Shown: piece after piece, positions 23,417 through 31,409 of the stretch
Position numbering within the stretch: position 1 is the stretch's first letter
Layout of the letters: every line of letters begins with the position of its first letter
Assembly: GCA_035524895.1 (NCBI GenBank)
Contig: DATLFI010000354.1
Coordinates: forward strand, 1-39,786
Length of the DNA stretch: 39,786 bases
Origin: DATLFI01 sp035524895
Lineage (GTDB): Bacteria; Acidobacteriota; Thermoanaerobaculia; Multivoradales; Multivoraceae
Direction of reading: 5' to 3'
Notes under the pieces: model-generated
What the model was told of the DNA's origin: nothing
The model's input: the letters and a program-made list of their open reading frames with translations, nothing else
Database searches by the model: none
Made by a program: the position numbers and the translations under genes

Positions 23417-24085
23417 ATGGCAAGACAGCATGGGGCCAACTTCCTCGACGGCGCCTCGACGACCACGGAGCAGCTCGCCGCGCTACCCGACGAGAGCCTC
23501 CTGTCGCGGGCGCGCGGAGCCGTCGGTGAGCAGCGCGCCGCCTTGCTCGAGCAGCTCTACAGCCGCCACTACGCCACGGTGTCGAGCTGGTGCCTGGCGA
23601 TCAGTCGCAACGAAGCCGACGCCGAGGAGCTCGCGCAGGAGGTGTTCCTGAAAGCCCACCGAGCGATCGACTCGTTTCGCGGTGACAGTCGATTCACCAC
23701 CTGGCTGTACGTGATCACTCGACGAGCCGCCCTCGACCGAGTCCAGAGCGCGAAGCGCAGGGAGGGCAGAGCTGTGCCCGTCGACGGCAACCTCGCGGCG
23801 CTCGCCGTCGCTCCGGAGGCGCTGCGTCGCTGTGAGCGCGACCAGGCGGCGGCAGCGTTGCGGCGCGCGGTGCGCGATCGCCTCGAGCCGCTCGAGGCGA
23901 AGGCACTGGCGCTCCACTACGTCTCGGGGATGACGCTGCCGGCGATCACCAGGCTGCTCGACCTACGCAACCGCTCCGGGGCCAAGGCGCTGCTGGTGAG
24001 CGCGATGCGCAAGCTGCGCCGGCACTTTGCCGACGAACGAGCGTCCACTGCCCCGTCTCACGAGGCTCGGAGGTCGGAGCGTTGA
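23417..24085 (+). CDS. sigma-70 family (ECF-like) RNA polymerase sigma factor
   Basis: A 222-aa sigma factor. Region 2 is clear: LLEQLYSRHYATVSSWCLAI, then NEADAEELAQEVFLKAHRAIDSFRGDSRFTTWLYVITRRAALDRVQ (about 45-115). Region 4 follows a variable linker: LEPLEAKALALHYVSGMTLPAITRLLDLRNRSGAKALLVSAMRKLRRHF (about 155-205). No sigma 1.1 or 3 domain is present, as in ECF factors. The ATG at 23417 has no Shine-Dalgarno and is probably leaderless. The stop overlaps the TTG start of the next gene (TTGA), an anti-sigma-like membrane protein, as expected for a sigma/anti-sigma pair. Confidence 0.9.
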   Translation: MARQHGANFLDGASTTTEQLAALPDESLLSRARGAVGEQRAALLEQLYSRHYATVSSWCLAISRNEADAEELAQEVFLKAHRAIDSFRGDSRFTTWLYVITRRAALDRVQSAKRREGRAVPVDGNLAALAVAPEALRRCERDQAAAALRRAVRDRLEPLEAKALALHYVSGMTLPAITRLLDLRNRSGAKALLVSAMRKLRRHFADERASTAPSHEARRSER

Positions 24086-24909
24086 CCGCGACGCCGGAGA
24101 TCCCCGAGCTCCTTGCCAGCGCCCTCCGCCGCGGCGATGGCGATGCGTGCCCGACTCTCGAGAGGCTCGCTGCCACAGCAGCCGACGAAGCGGAGCCGGC
24201 GGATCGCGTTGCCGTCCTAGCGCACGCCACGGAGTGCGCCGCTTGTGACGCGGAGCTCGAGGTGGCGTCCCGTCTCGGGCTCGCTCCGCTTTCGGAGCGC
24301 CGGCTCGAGCCCGACCAAGCTGCCGTCGAGCGGATCGCGGCGCGGCTCGCTGCTGGTGACCTGGTACGCCGACCGGCCGCGCCGAGACTCTCGCTCGCTC
24401 CCACTGCAGCCCCGGCGACCAAGACCGCAGTGAGACCTGCCCCACCCTCAGATCGCGCGTCGAGGGCGTCGTGGCTGGTCGCCGCGGCTGGACTCGTTCT
24501 CGCGGTTGGTGCCGCAACCGTGTGGTGGCTCGGCCCCGCGCGACCGCCAGCGCTTCCAGAGCCTTCCTCGACCGCGGTGGCGCGCGGCACGACGCTGCGG
24601 CTCGAGTCGCCGCTCGGCGAGGTCGACCAGCTACCGCAGGCGTTCGTGTGGGAAAGGGTCCCTGCAGCCAGCGAGTACGAGCTGCGACTGTTCGCAGTCG
24701 ACGGCCGAGAGCTCGGTCACCTAACGGTCCCCGCGCCCGTCGACGGGGAGCACGTGGCGTTCGCGCTCGACGGCACGGCAATCGCCTCGATCCCCCTCGA
24801 GGCTGCCGTGCGCTACGAATGGCAGGTCGTCGCGCTCGACGCCGAAGGAGGCACCCATGCCCTGTCGCTACGCGCGAGCTTCCGCGCGAAGCCGGAACCA
24901 AGCCGATGA
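24082..24909 (+). CDS. membrane anti-sigma factor-like protein with zinc motif
   Basis: A 275-aa single-pass protein. The cytoplasmic N-terminus (1-128) has H48-x3-C52-x2-C55 (HATECAAC), the zinc-anti-sigma (zf-HC2) signature. The membrane span is at about 131-151 (WLVAAAGLVLAVGAATVWWLG). The outside domain (about 160-270) has strand-rich FN3-like sequence (FVWERVPAASEYELRLFAVDG; YEWQVVALDAEG). The TTG start at 24082 overlaps the sigma stop, with GGAG just upstream. By position and domains it probably sequesters the preceding sigma factor and senses an envelope signal. The zinc motif and topology are visible; the anti-sigma role is inferred. Confidence 0.8.
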   Translation: MTATPEIPELLASALRRGDGDACPTLERLAATAADEAEPADRVAVLAHATECAACDAELEVASRLGLAPLSERRLEPDQAAVERIAARLAAGDLVRRPAAPRLSLAPTAAPATKTAVRPAPPSDRASRASWLVAAAGLVLAVGAATVWWLGPARPPALPEPSSTAVARGTTLRLESPLGEVDQLPQAFVWERVPAASEYELRLFAVDGRELGHLTVPAPVDGEHVAFALDGTAIASIPLEAAVRYEWQVVALDAEGGTHALSLRASFRAKPEPSR

Positions 24910-24973
24910 GCCACCACCGCGGCGCTTGCACGCAGCGACTGGGCAGGACGCTAGCTGTGCGCTCGAGTTGCCG

Positions 24974-26713
24974 ATGAGATCGAGACCTGCCCGTGCGGCC
25001 GTCTACCTCGCCCTGGCGACAACCTGCGGGCTCCTCGAGGGAATGGCGTTCGCTCCGGTCGCCGCCCAGGGGCCTGTGGAGCCCACCATCACCGTGCACG
25101 TGGACGACACCGAGGCCTCGGCGGGCGACGAGGTCAGCATCTTCCTCCGCACCTACGCCCCGCGGCCGCTGGGTCAGGGTCAGCTCTGTATCGTCGTGCG
25201 CCGTCCAGAGAGACGCCGCGCCCGGAGTCTGGCGCCGGCGCACCACGCCGCGGACGTCGCCGACGTCACGACGGAGGACGACGCGCCATTCGCGGCGTTC
25301 CTCGGCGGCGAGGTGTTCAGCGAGACGGGCGACGCGGTCGCTGACTTCCTGCTGCGCACCGAGGGCGCGGACCAGGAGCTGCGCATCGACTTCGCGTCGC
25401 CATCGGCGACCATCAACGTGGACGACCTGGCCCCGCTCGCGCGGCTCGACTTCCGCCTCCGCGACGACTTGGTGATCGGCGACACCTTTGTGCTCGAGCT
25501 GGACCTCGAGCGCAGCATCGCGCTCGACCCCGGCGGGTTGACCGTGCCGCTGGGCTCCGCTCCCGGAAGCCTCTTCGTGGTCGAGGCCGGTACCCGGGGA
25601 GGGGCAGGGCTGCTGCGCTTCGAGCAGCGCACCTACCACGCGACGGAGTCGAGCGGGGTCGCGGTGATCACGGTCGAGCGCGTGCGCGGCAGCGACGGCG
25701 AAGTCAGCGTAGATTTCACCACCTCCCCCGGTACCGCAACGCCCGGCGACGACTACCTCGACCAAGACGGGGTCCTGTCGTGGGCTAGCGGCGAGCTGGG
25801 GTCGCGCACCGTGCTGATCCCGGTCCTCGCGGACGATCGGATCGAGGACACCGAGACGGTGCGGATCGCACTGGGTGCGGTGAGCGGCGGCGCCCGTCTC
25901 GATCCCGAACGCTCGACCGCGGTGCTCGCGATCCACGACGTGCCTCCGCGACCGTTGCCACGGCGTGGGGCGATTCGGGTCGCGAGCCCGCGCTACCAGG
26001 CAGTCGAGGCAGCAGGCGAGCTGGTGGTCGAGGTCGAGCGCTTCGGCGGCGACGACGGCGCGGTCAGCGTGGACTACGCCACGGCAGACCTGAGCGCCGA
26101 GGCGGGGACGGACTACGAGCCCGCGTCCGGCTCCCTCCACTGGGCCGACGGGGAGAGCGGTCCCAAAGACATCCGCATCGTGCTACTCGACGACGACTTG
26201 GACGAAGGCCTCGAGACCGCGGAGCTGCGCCTCCTGCGGGCTCGCGGCGGCGCACAGCTCGACCTCGGCGGCAGGGTCGCGCGCCTCGAGATACTCGACG
26301 ACGACGCGCCGGACACCTCCTGCGTGCCGGGTCCGTTCGTGGGCTGCCTCCAGGCCGGGCGGTTCCAGGTGCGCGCGCGTTGGCGCGCGTCGGACGCGCG
26401 CGGGAGCGCGACAGACGCGCCTGGGCGCGCGCCGGACGCGGCAGGTCGAGCCTGGGCGGAGACGGTTTCCGACAGTGCCGGATGGTTCTGGTTCTTCTCG
26501 CCGGACAACGCCGAGCTGCTGTTCAAGATCCTCGACGCCTGCGCGCTGCCGGAGGCACCCGGATTTTGGGTCTCGATCGCGGCGGCGACGCCGCTCGAGT
26601 ACACGGTCTTCGTCACCGACGTCCTCACTGGCGTCTCGAAGGAGTACGCCGGCTCGGCCGCTCAGCCGCCGGCGCCCGTGCTCGACACCGAGACCTTTCG
26701 CGACTGCCGCTGA
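24974..26713 (+). CDS. exported Calx-beta domain protein with a lineage-typical C-terminal domain
   Basis: A 579-aa exported protein. The start at 24974 gives a signal peptide (MRSRPARAAVYLALATTCGL..., cleavage near VAAQ at about 32). An immunoglobulin-like N-terminal domain (about 37-205; TITVHVDDTEASAGDEVSIFL) is followed by two Calx-beta repeats: about 215-315, with AVITVERVRGSDGEVSVDFTT and TATPGDDY; and about 335-445, with LVVEVERFGGDDGAVSVDYAT, AGTDYEPASGSLHWADGE and ILDDD. A C-terminal module with two bracketing cysteines (CLQAGRFQVRARWRA... WFWFFSPDNAELLFKILDAC...) is one I recall from Thermoanaerobaculia exoproteins. A three-copy heptapeptide repeat lies inside it. It follows the anti-sigma gene by 64 bp; its last 52 bp overlap the convergent CHAT gene. 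The role may be adhesive or calcium-binding. Confidence 0.82.
   Translation: MRSRPARAAVYLALATTCGLLEGMAFAPVAAQGPVEPTITVHVDDTEASAGDEVSIFLRTYAPRPLGQGQLCIVVRRPERRRARSLAPAHHAADVADVTTEDDAPFAAFLGGEVFSETGDAVADFLLRTEGADQELRIDFASPSATINVDDLAPLARLDFRLRDDLVIGDTFVLELDLERSIALDPGGLTVPLGSAPGSLFVVEAGTRGGAGLLRFEQRTYHATESSGVAVITVERVRGSDGEVSVDFTTSPGTATPGDDYLDQDGVLSWASGELGSRTVLIPVLADDRIEDTETVRIALGAVSGGARLDPERSTAVLAIHDVPPRPLPRRGAIRVASPRYQAVEAAGELVVEVERFGGDDGAVSVDYATADLSAEAGTDYEPASGSLHWADGESGPKDIRIVLLDDDLDEGLETAELRLLRARGGAQLDLGGRVARLEILDDDAPDTSCVPGPFVGCLQAGRFQVRARWRASDARGSATDAPGRAPDAAGRAWAETVSDSAGWFWFFSPDNAELLFKILDACALPEAPGFWVSIAAATPLEYTVFVTDVLTGVSKEYAGSAAQPPAPVLDTETFRDCR
26384..26446 (+). repeat. 21-bp tandem repeat (3 copies) in the Calx-beta gene
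   Basis: Codons for RASDARG, SATDAPG and RAPDAAG (residues about 471-491) form three head-to-tail 21-bp units with 70-80% similarity, expanding a loop of the C-terminal module. Confidence 0.75.
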
Positions 26714-29337
26714 GCCACCCGAACCGCGACGCCCACCGCCGCGGCCAGCGCCAGGAATCCGGCTCCCCACCAGAGCAACCTCCGCCGGAGCGCGCGTTCG
26801 GGACGCACCGTCGTCGATTCCCCGAGCAGGACGAAGCCGGCCCAGCGCGTGGGGCTCGCCCAGCGCGGGTCGGCTCGGAAACGCTGTTTGACCCGGCGCA
26901 GCGCGTCGGCGGCGTCGTGGCCGCGGCCCAGCTCCCAGGCCAGCGCCTCGACGAACGCGGAGGCATCCTGATCGGCGACGTCCCAGAGCGTAGCCAAAAC
27001 GGCATCAGCGCCCGCGAGCAGGAAGGCGCCGGCGAGCGACTCGAGGGCGCGCGCGTCGTCGTCGATGCCAAGGGTCGTGCTGCAGGCGCTGAGCACCACG
27101 AGACCGACATCGAGCGACAGCGCCGCCACCTCGGTGGCACGGAGCAGCCCGTCCTCCTGATCGTCGGCGCCGAGCACCAGCGCCGAGACTCCACCGCGAT
27201 CCTCGGCGAGCACCGCATGCGCCGCGACGTGCAAGACGCGAACCGGAGTCGCAGCGTCGCGACGGAAATTGGTCTCGGTGGCAGAGGCGCCCAACCTCAG
27301 CGTCGACCGTCCGCCGAGCGCGGCGGCCATTCCCTCGACTTCCGCGCGCGCTGTTGCCAGCATCGGGAGCTGGCGCCCCAGCGCCGCTGCGAGCTCCGCT
27401 GCGGGCTCCGATGCCGCGTAGCCCCGAACCACGATCTCGGCGGTGCGCTGTCGCGCCGGACCTCGCGCGAAGGCACCGCTCGGGAGATAGCGGAGCGTGG
27501 AACGATCGACCAGGAGCGGCCCCCCGGCCGTGGCGGAGAACCCCCCGACCGGAACGTCCCCTGGTGGAAGGGACTCGAACGGCAGGAGCTCGAACGGTAG
27601 GTAACGGAGGAGCCCGTCGGCCGCGACGACCACCCGTCGAGGCGCCACATCAGACCAGGCATCTCCGAGCAGGACCTGGCCCAGCGCCGCCATCGCGTCG
27701 GCCGAGGGCTCCTCGCCGGCCGCGAGCCGGCCGTGGACCTCGCGAACGTTCGCCAGCACCGGCGCCGAATCGCCGCGATCCTCGAGCACCGCGCGCTCGC
27801 GATCCACCACGAATCGGTAGAGGCGATCCTCCGCCACGAAGTACTCGAGCAGCACCTCGCCGCCGAGCCCAGCCTGCACGGCCGCGACCGGCGGCGGTGC
27901 GGTGCCGATCTCGCCCGAGCCCCCTCCCAGGGCGTCCCACAGCAGGCGGCCCTTCGCGCGCCAGACGACTTGGAGCGCCTGCTCGGTGGCATCGCCGGCC
28001 ATCGCGAGGGCGCGATCTTGGCGGCCTGCCTGGCTCTGCGTCAGGAGCACCCGCGCGGCGGCGGCATACACGGCCCGCTTGTCGGCGAAGTACGTGCCTC
28101 GTTCGACCTCGCCGCCCAGCGCGGAGCGCGTGGTCTCGATCTCGTCCATCGCCAGCCGCAGGCGATCGAGAGCGCGATCGAGGTCCCCGCCGCGCTCGTC
28201 GAGCAGGGCGAGCCCCCAGCGCGCCAGCCACCGCGTCTCCCCGGCACCGGCTGCCTCTGCGACCGCGAGGCTCCGGTCGAGCGCCTGGCGCGCTCCCGCG
28301 AGGTCGCCCGAGAGCACGCGAGCACGCCCGAGGTGGAAGAGCGCCTCTGCCTCGAGCGATCGCTCGCCGAGAGCTCTCGCCTGTTCGAGCGATGCCGAGA
28401 GAGGTTCTAGCGCACCGCTAGCGTCTGCGAGATCGAGATAGCGGATGATGCCGAGGTTGAGCCGTACCGCGGCCAAGCCGGCGCTGTCACCCGAACGACG
28501 ATAGTGGTCCTCGGCCAGTCGCAGTCGCTCCATTGCTTCGAGAGGGTCGCCGAGGTTGCGGTACACCACCGCGAGGTTCTGCAGCAGCACCGCACGCTCC
28601 CGCTCTCCGCTGCCCGTGGCGAGGTCGCCCTCCAACGGCGCCAGCACCTCGAGTGCACCCCGATAGTCCCCCAACCGCTCGCGCAGCACGCCGAGATTCT
28701 GCAACGCCGCTTCCCGGCGCGCCTCGGTCCACGGCTCGCCTTGGTGGTGCTGGAGCACCGCGAGCGCGCGCGACAGCTCCCGCGACGCGCCGTGGAAATC
28801 GCCACGCCGCTCCGCGACGATCGCGACGTTCGTGAGGTTGACGACCTCGCCCTCCGCGTCGCCCACCAAACGATGCAGCGCGAGCGCTTCGAGGAAGCTC
28901 GACTGCGCCTCGTCGTAGCGCCCGAGGTTGAGATACGACAGACCACGGTTGTTGAGGGCGCGCGCCATCGCGGTATCGGCTGCGCCCAGAGAACGTAGCG
29001 CCACCGCGCGCTCGGCGGCGGCGAGCGCGCGCTCGTAACGAGCGGCCTCGTTCCCCAGCACGCTGGCGTTGTTGTATGCCGCCGCGGCCGTCGCATCGTC
29101 GCCCGAGGCCTCCGCGAGCTCTGCCGCACGCCAGAAGGCCTCGGCCGCTGCCAGGACCTCGCCGCGGCCGTGGGCGTCGATCGCTGCCGCCAACGCCAGG
29201 TCGATCCGGTCGATCCCGTCGACCTCGTGCTCGGCCTCGGCGCGTGCTGGGTCCGCGAGCCGGGGCGGCTGCGCGGCAACCGCCAGGGTGCCGGCCACCA
29301 GCGAGCTCAGCAAGCCTGCCGCGACCCGTGAACGCAT
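26662..29337 (-). CDS. exported TPR-CHAT (caspase-like) protein
   Basis: An 891-aa protein. It has a signal peptide (MRSRVAAGLLSSLVAGTLAVAAQ), then about eight TPR-type helical repeats (roughly 50-420; for example ALNNRGLSYLNLGRYDEAQSS). The C-terminal CHAT domain (about 575-850) has the catalytic pair H707 (VLHVAAHAVLAED) and C752 (LVVLSACSTTLG). CHAT features LPFELLPF and FLLAGADAVLATLWDVAD are intact. A membrane span (LLWWGAGFLALAAAVGVAVRVA) precedes a short basic tail, so the protease domain probably sits in the periplasm, anchored at its C-terminus. The ATG at 29337 has no Shine-Dalgarno but TAGCCT 7 nt upstream. It converges with and overlaps the Calx-beta gene by 52 bp. The CHAT substrate is unknown. 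Confidence 0.88.
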   Translation of the reverse strand: MRSRVAAGLLSSLVAGTLAVAAQPPRLADPARAEAEHEVDGIDRIDLALAAAIDAHGRGEVLAAAEAFWRAAELAEASGDDATAAAAYNNASVLGNEAARYERALAAAERAVALRSLGAADTAMARALNNRGLSYLNLGRYDEAQSSFLEALALHRLVGDAEGEVVNLTNVAIVAERRGDFHGASRELSRALAVLQHHQGEPWTEARREAALQNLGVLRERLGDYRGALEVLAPLEGDLATGSGERERAVLLQNLAVVYRNLGDPLEAMERLRLAEDHYRRSGDSAGLAAVRLNLGIIRYLDLADASGALEPLSASLEQARALGERSLEAEALFHLGRARVLSGDLAGARQALDRSLAVAEAAGAGETRWLARWGLALLDERGGDLDRALDRLRLAMDEIETTRSALGGEVERGTYFADKRAVYAAAARVLLTQSQAGRQDRALAMAGDATEQALQVVWRAKGRLLWDALGGGSGEIGTAPPPVAAVQAGLGGEVLLEYFVAEDRLYRFVVDRERAVLEDRGDSAPVLANVREVHGRLAAGEEPSADAMAALGQVLLGDAWSDVAPRRVVVAADGLLRYLPFELLPFESLPPGDVPVGGFSATAGGPLLVDRSTLRYLPSGAFARGPARQRTAEIVVRGYAASEPAAELAAALGRQLPMLATARAEVEGMAAALGGRSTLRLGASATETNFRRDAATPVRVLHVAAHAVLAEDRGGVSALVLGADDQEDGLLRATEVAALSLDVGLVVLSACSTTLGIDDDARALESLAGAFLLAGADAVLATLWDVADQDASAFVEALAWELGRGHDAADALRRVKQRFRADPRWASPTRWAGFVLLGESTTVRPERALRRRLLWWGAGFLALAAAVGVAVRVAQRQSRKVSVSSTGAGG

Positions 29338-29344
29338 CGCGACA

Positions 29345-29354
29345 AGGCTATGAT
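29345..29354. promoter_or_regulatory. overlapping divergent -10-like elements (CHAT minus, yceI plus)
   Basis: On minus, TAGCCT (29350-29345) lies 7 nt before the CHAT start codon. On plus, TATGAT (29349-29354) lies 54 bp before the yceI ATG. The two hexamers share two bases, so the two promoters could be mutually exclusive. Neither has a good -35. Confidence 0.4.
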
Positions 29355-29408
29355 GAACGCCTGCCACGAGGGCCCACGCCCTCCCTCCCTTCCAAAGGAG
29401 AACGCACC

Positions 29409-29999
29409 ATGCGCGCACAGCGTCGGAGCAGACTACTTCCACTTGCCGCCCTGCTTTCGGCCGTAGCCCTGGCCGCGCCCGCCGCAGCCGCGACATATCA
29501 GATCGACGGCGTCCACTCGTCGGTGGTGTTCAAGATCAAGCACCTCGACACGGCGAACTTCTACGGCCGCTTCAACGGTCTCAGCGGGAGCATCGACTTC
29601 GACTCCGCGAGCCCGGCTGCCGGCAAGGTCCGACTCGAGATCAAGACCGAGAACGTCGACACCGGCGTCCAGCAGCGCGACGATCATCTGCGCAGCCCGG
29701 ACTTCTTCGACGCCAAGCAGTTCCCGACCATCACGTTCCAGAGCACCAAGGTGGCCAAGGCCGGCGACAAGAGCTACGACGTCACCGGGGACCTCAACCT
29801 GCACGGTGTCACCAAGCAGATCACGCTGCGGGTCGACCACACCGGCTCCGGCAAGCACCCTCGTAGCGGCGCCGAGCTGGTCGGCTTCGAGGCGCGCGCG
29901 ACCATCAAGCGCAGCGACTTCGGGATGCAGTTCATGCAGGGCCCGCTCGGCGACGAGGTCGAGATCCTGATCGCGATCGAGGCCGCGGCGACACCCTGA
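29409..29999 (+). CDS. YceI family periplasmic protein
   Basis: A 196-aa exported lipocalin-like protein that in homologues binds polyprenoid chains. A signal peptide occupies residues 1-28 (RRSRLLPLAALLSAVALAAP, cleavage near AAA-ATYQID). The family pattern is complete: TYQIDGVHSSVVFKIKHL, FYGRFNGLSGSIDFD, VDTGVQQRDDHLRSPDFFDAKQFPTITF, DVTGDLNLHGVTKQITL and FEARATIKRSDFGM. AAAGGAG 8 nt before the ATG supports the start. It is followed by a 24-bp repeat array, then a membrane protein on the same strand. YceI genes are often base or acid induced; nothing here shows the regulation. Confidence 0.93.
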   Translation: MRAQRRSRLLPLAALLSAVALAAPAAAATYQIDGVHSSVVFKIKHLDTANFYGRFNGLSGSIDFDSASPAAGKVRLEIKTENVDTGVQQRDDHLRSPDFFDAKQFPTITFQSTKVAKAGDKSYDVTGDLNLHGVTKQITLRVDHTGSGKHPRSGAELVGFEARATIKRSDFGMQFMQGPLGDEVEILIAIEAAATP

Positions 30000-30025
30000 G
30001 GCGCCGACGCGGGCTGGGACGGCGC

Positions 30026-30115
30026 GACCCCGGCGGAGGCCTCGGCGAAGACCCCGGCGGAGGCCTCGGCGAAGACGCCGGCGGAGGCCCCGGCGGAGAC
30101 GCCGGCGGAGACGTC
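30026..30115. repeat. 24-bp minisatellite between yceI and the next gene
   Basis: Units begin at 30026, 30050 and 30074, with a partial fourth at 30098 (to 30115). The first two are identical (each starts GACCCCGGCGGAGGCCTCGG); the third differs at three positions. It fills most of the 124-bp spacer. Frames through it give alanine/glycine or proline repeats and are probably not coding. Confidence 0.85.
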
Positions 30116-30123
30116 ACGATCCA

Positions 30124-31050
30124 ATGCTGCTGCGACAGTTCCTTCTTCCTGGTGTGATCCTGCCGGCGCTGGTTGCCGGCGTCATCGCGTGCTGCGATCC
30201 GGCGCTGTTCCGGCGACCCGCGATTCGTGCGCCTCGCAGCGGGGCCGCCGCGATCGCCGCCGGCTGGCTCGCCGCCTTCGTGGCGATCGGCGCCATGCCC
30301 AGCATGCCCCCGGGCGAGGTGCTGGGCTGGCTGTTCTGGCTGATGGCCGCGGCCGGCATCGTCGGCATCCTCTGGGAGATGCTGCCCGGCCGCAGCAGCG
30401 CCCCGTTGGCCGTCGGGCTGGCGCTGGCGGTGGTGGGTCTGATGCTGAGGCCGCTGGTGGCGCACACCTGGACCGCTGCCGCGGCCGCGGGCTGGCTCCT
30501 CGCGGCAACTGCGTCGACGCTGGTCATCCACTGGGGCTTCGACGCGCTGGCCGCAGCCGACGAGGGCGACACGTCGTCGACGGCTGCGAGAGCACCGCGA
30601 GCGCGGGGCGGGCTGCGCGGCGGCTGGTTCGTCGCCGGCGCCGCGACGCTGCTGACGGTGGGGGCTGCTGCGACGCTCGGACTCTCGGCCACCGCCAGGG
30701 TGGCGCAGCTCATGGGTGCTCTGACCGCGGGAATCGGCGCCTGCGTCGTCGCGCGGCTGATCGCGCGCTCGGAGCGCACCTTGCTGGGCCGCGGCGCCAC
30801 CCTGTCGCTCGCGCTCGGGTATGCCGGCCTTCTCCTCAGCGGCTTCTTCTACGCCGAGCTGCGTTGGACAGCGTGGCTCGTGCTCGCGCTCGCTCCAGCC
30901 GCCGCCGCGCTGGCCCACCGCGGCGCGGGCGCTCCGGCGGGCCGCGGAGTCGTCGCGGTGCTCGTCGTGGCTGCCGTGATGGTCGCGCTCGCGCTCGGCC
31001 CGGCGATCTGGGCGACGGCCACCGCCGAGCCCGGCATGTACGACTACTGA
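30124..31050 (+). CDS. polytopic membrane protein of unknown function
   Basis: A 308-aa protein with about eight hydrophobic segments (for example LLPGVILPALVAGVIACC, AAIAAGWLAAFVAIGAM, WLFWLMAAAGIVGILWEML, PLAVGLALAVVGLML, AAAGWLLAATASTLVIHWG, LMGALTAGIGACVVARLI, GVVAVLVVAAVMVALALG) and a charged cytoplasmic loop near 145-165. I recognise no family. It ends GMYDY. No Shine-Dalgarno is evident; the ATG at 30124 follows the minisatellite by 8 bp. It converges with the acyl carrier protein gene 14 bp away. Confidence 0.7.
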   Translation: MLLRQFLLPGVILPALVAGVIACCDPALFRRPAIRAPRSGAAAIAAGWLAAFVAIGAMPSMPPGEVLGWLFWLMAAAGIVGILWEMLPGRSSAPLAVGLALAVVGLMLRPLVAHTWTAAAAAGWLLAATASTLVIHWGFDALAAADEGDTSSTAARAPRARGGLRGGWFVAGAATLLTVGAAATLGLSATARVAQLMGALTAGIGACVVARLIARSERTLLGRGATLSLALGYAGLLLSGFFYAELRWTAWLVLALAPAAAALAHRGAGAPAGRGVVAVLVVAAVMVALALGPAIWATATAEPGMYDY

Positions 31051-31064
31051 GTCCTGCGGGACGC

Positions 31065-31307
31065 CTACCGGGTCACCGAGGCGGCGTACGAGAGCACGTC
31101 GCCGACGGTTTCTATGCGGGCCGCGTCCTCGTCGCTGATCTGCACGCCGAGAACATCCTCGAGCTCGACCAGGAGCTCGACCGCCTTCGGCGAGTCGATG
31201 CCGACGTCGGCGACGAGGTCCATCTCCGGCGCGAGGCTCCCCGCCTCGAGACCGCTCAGCTTTGCGAGAACGGACCTGGCTACGTTGGCTCCATCCACGT
31301 CGATCAT
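31065..31307 (-). CDS. acyl carrier protein-like protein
   Basis: An 80-aa four-helix carrier protein. The phosphopantetheine attachment region is DVGIDSPKAVELLVELED with S39 as the modified serine (DSP replaces the usual DSL). The N-terminal helix and the closing IETVGDVLSYAA match the ACP family. It is not next to fatty-acid synthesis genes. It lies 102 bp downstream of the phosphotransferase-DUF6285 gene on the same strand, suggesting a dedicated carrier rather than the housekeeping AcpP. The start is preceded closely by GGGAGG. Confidence 0.85.
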   Translation of the reverse strand: MIDVDGANVARSVLAKLSGLEAGSLAPEMDLVADVGIDSPKAVELLVELEDVLGVQISDEDAARIETVGDVLSYAASVTR

Positions 31308-31409
31308 TCCTCCCGCTGGGTGACGGTCACGGCGCGGGGCGCGATTGTAGCGGCGCGGCGCAACCGAGAGCTCCCCGGGAGCGGCGCGTGGACCGACGCC
31401 AAGGCGGCG

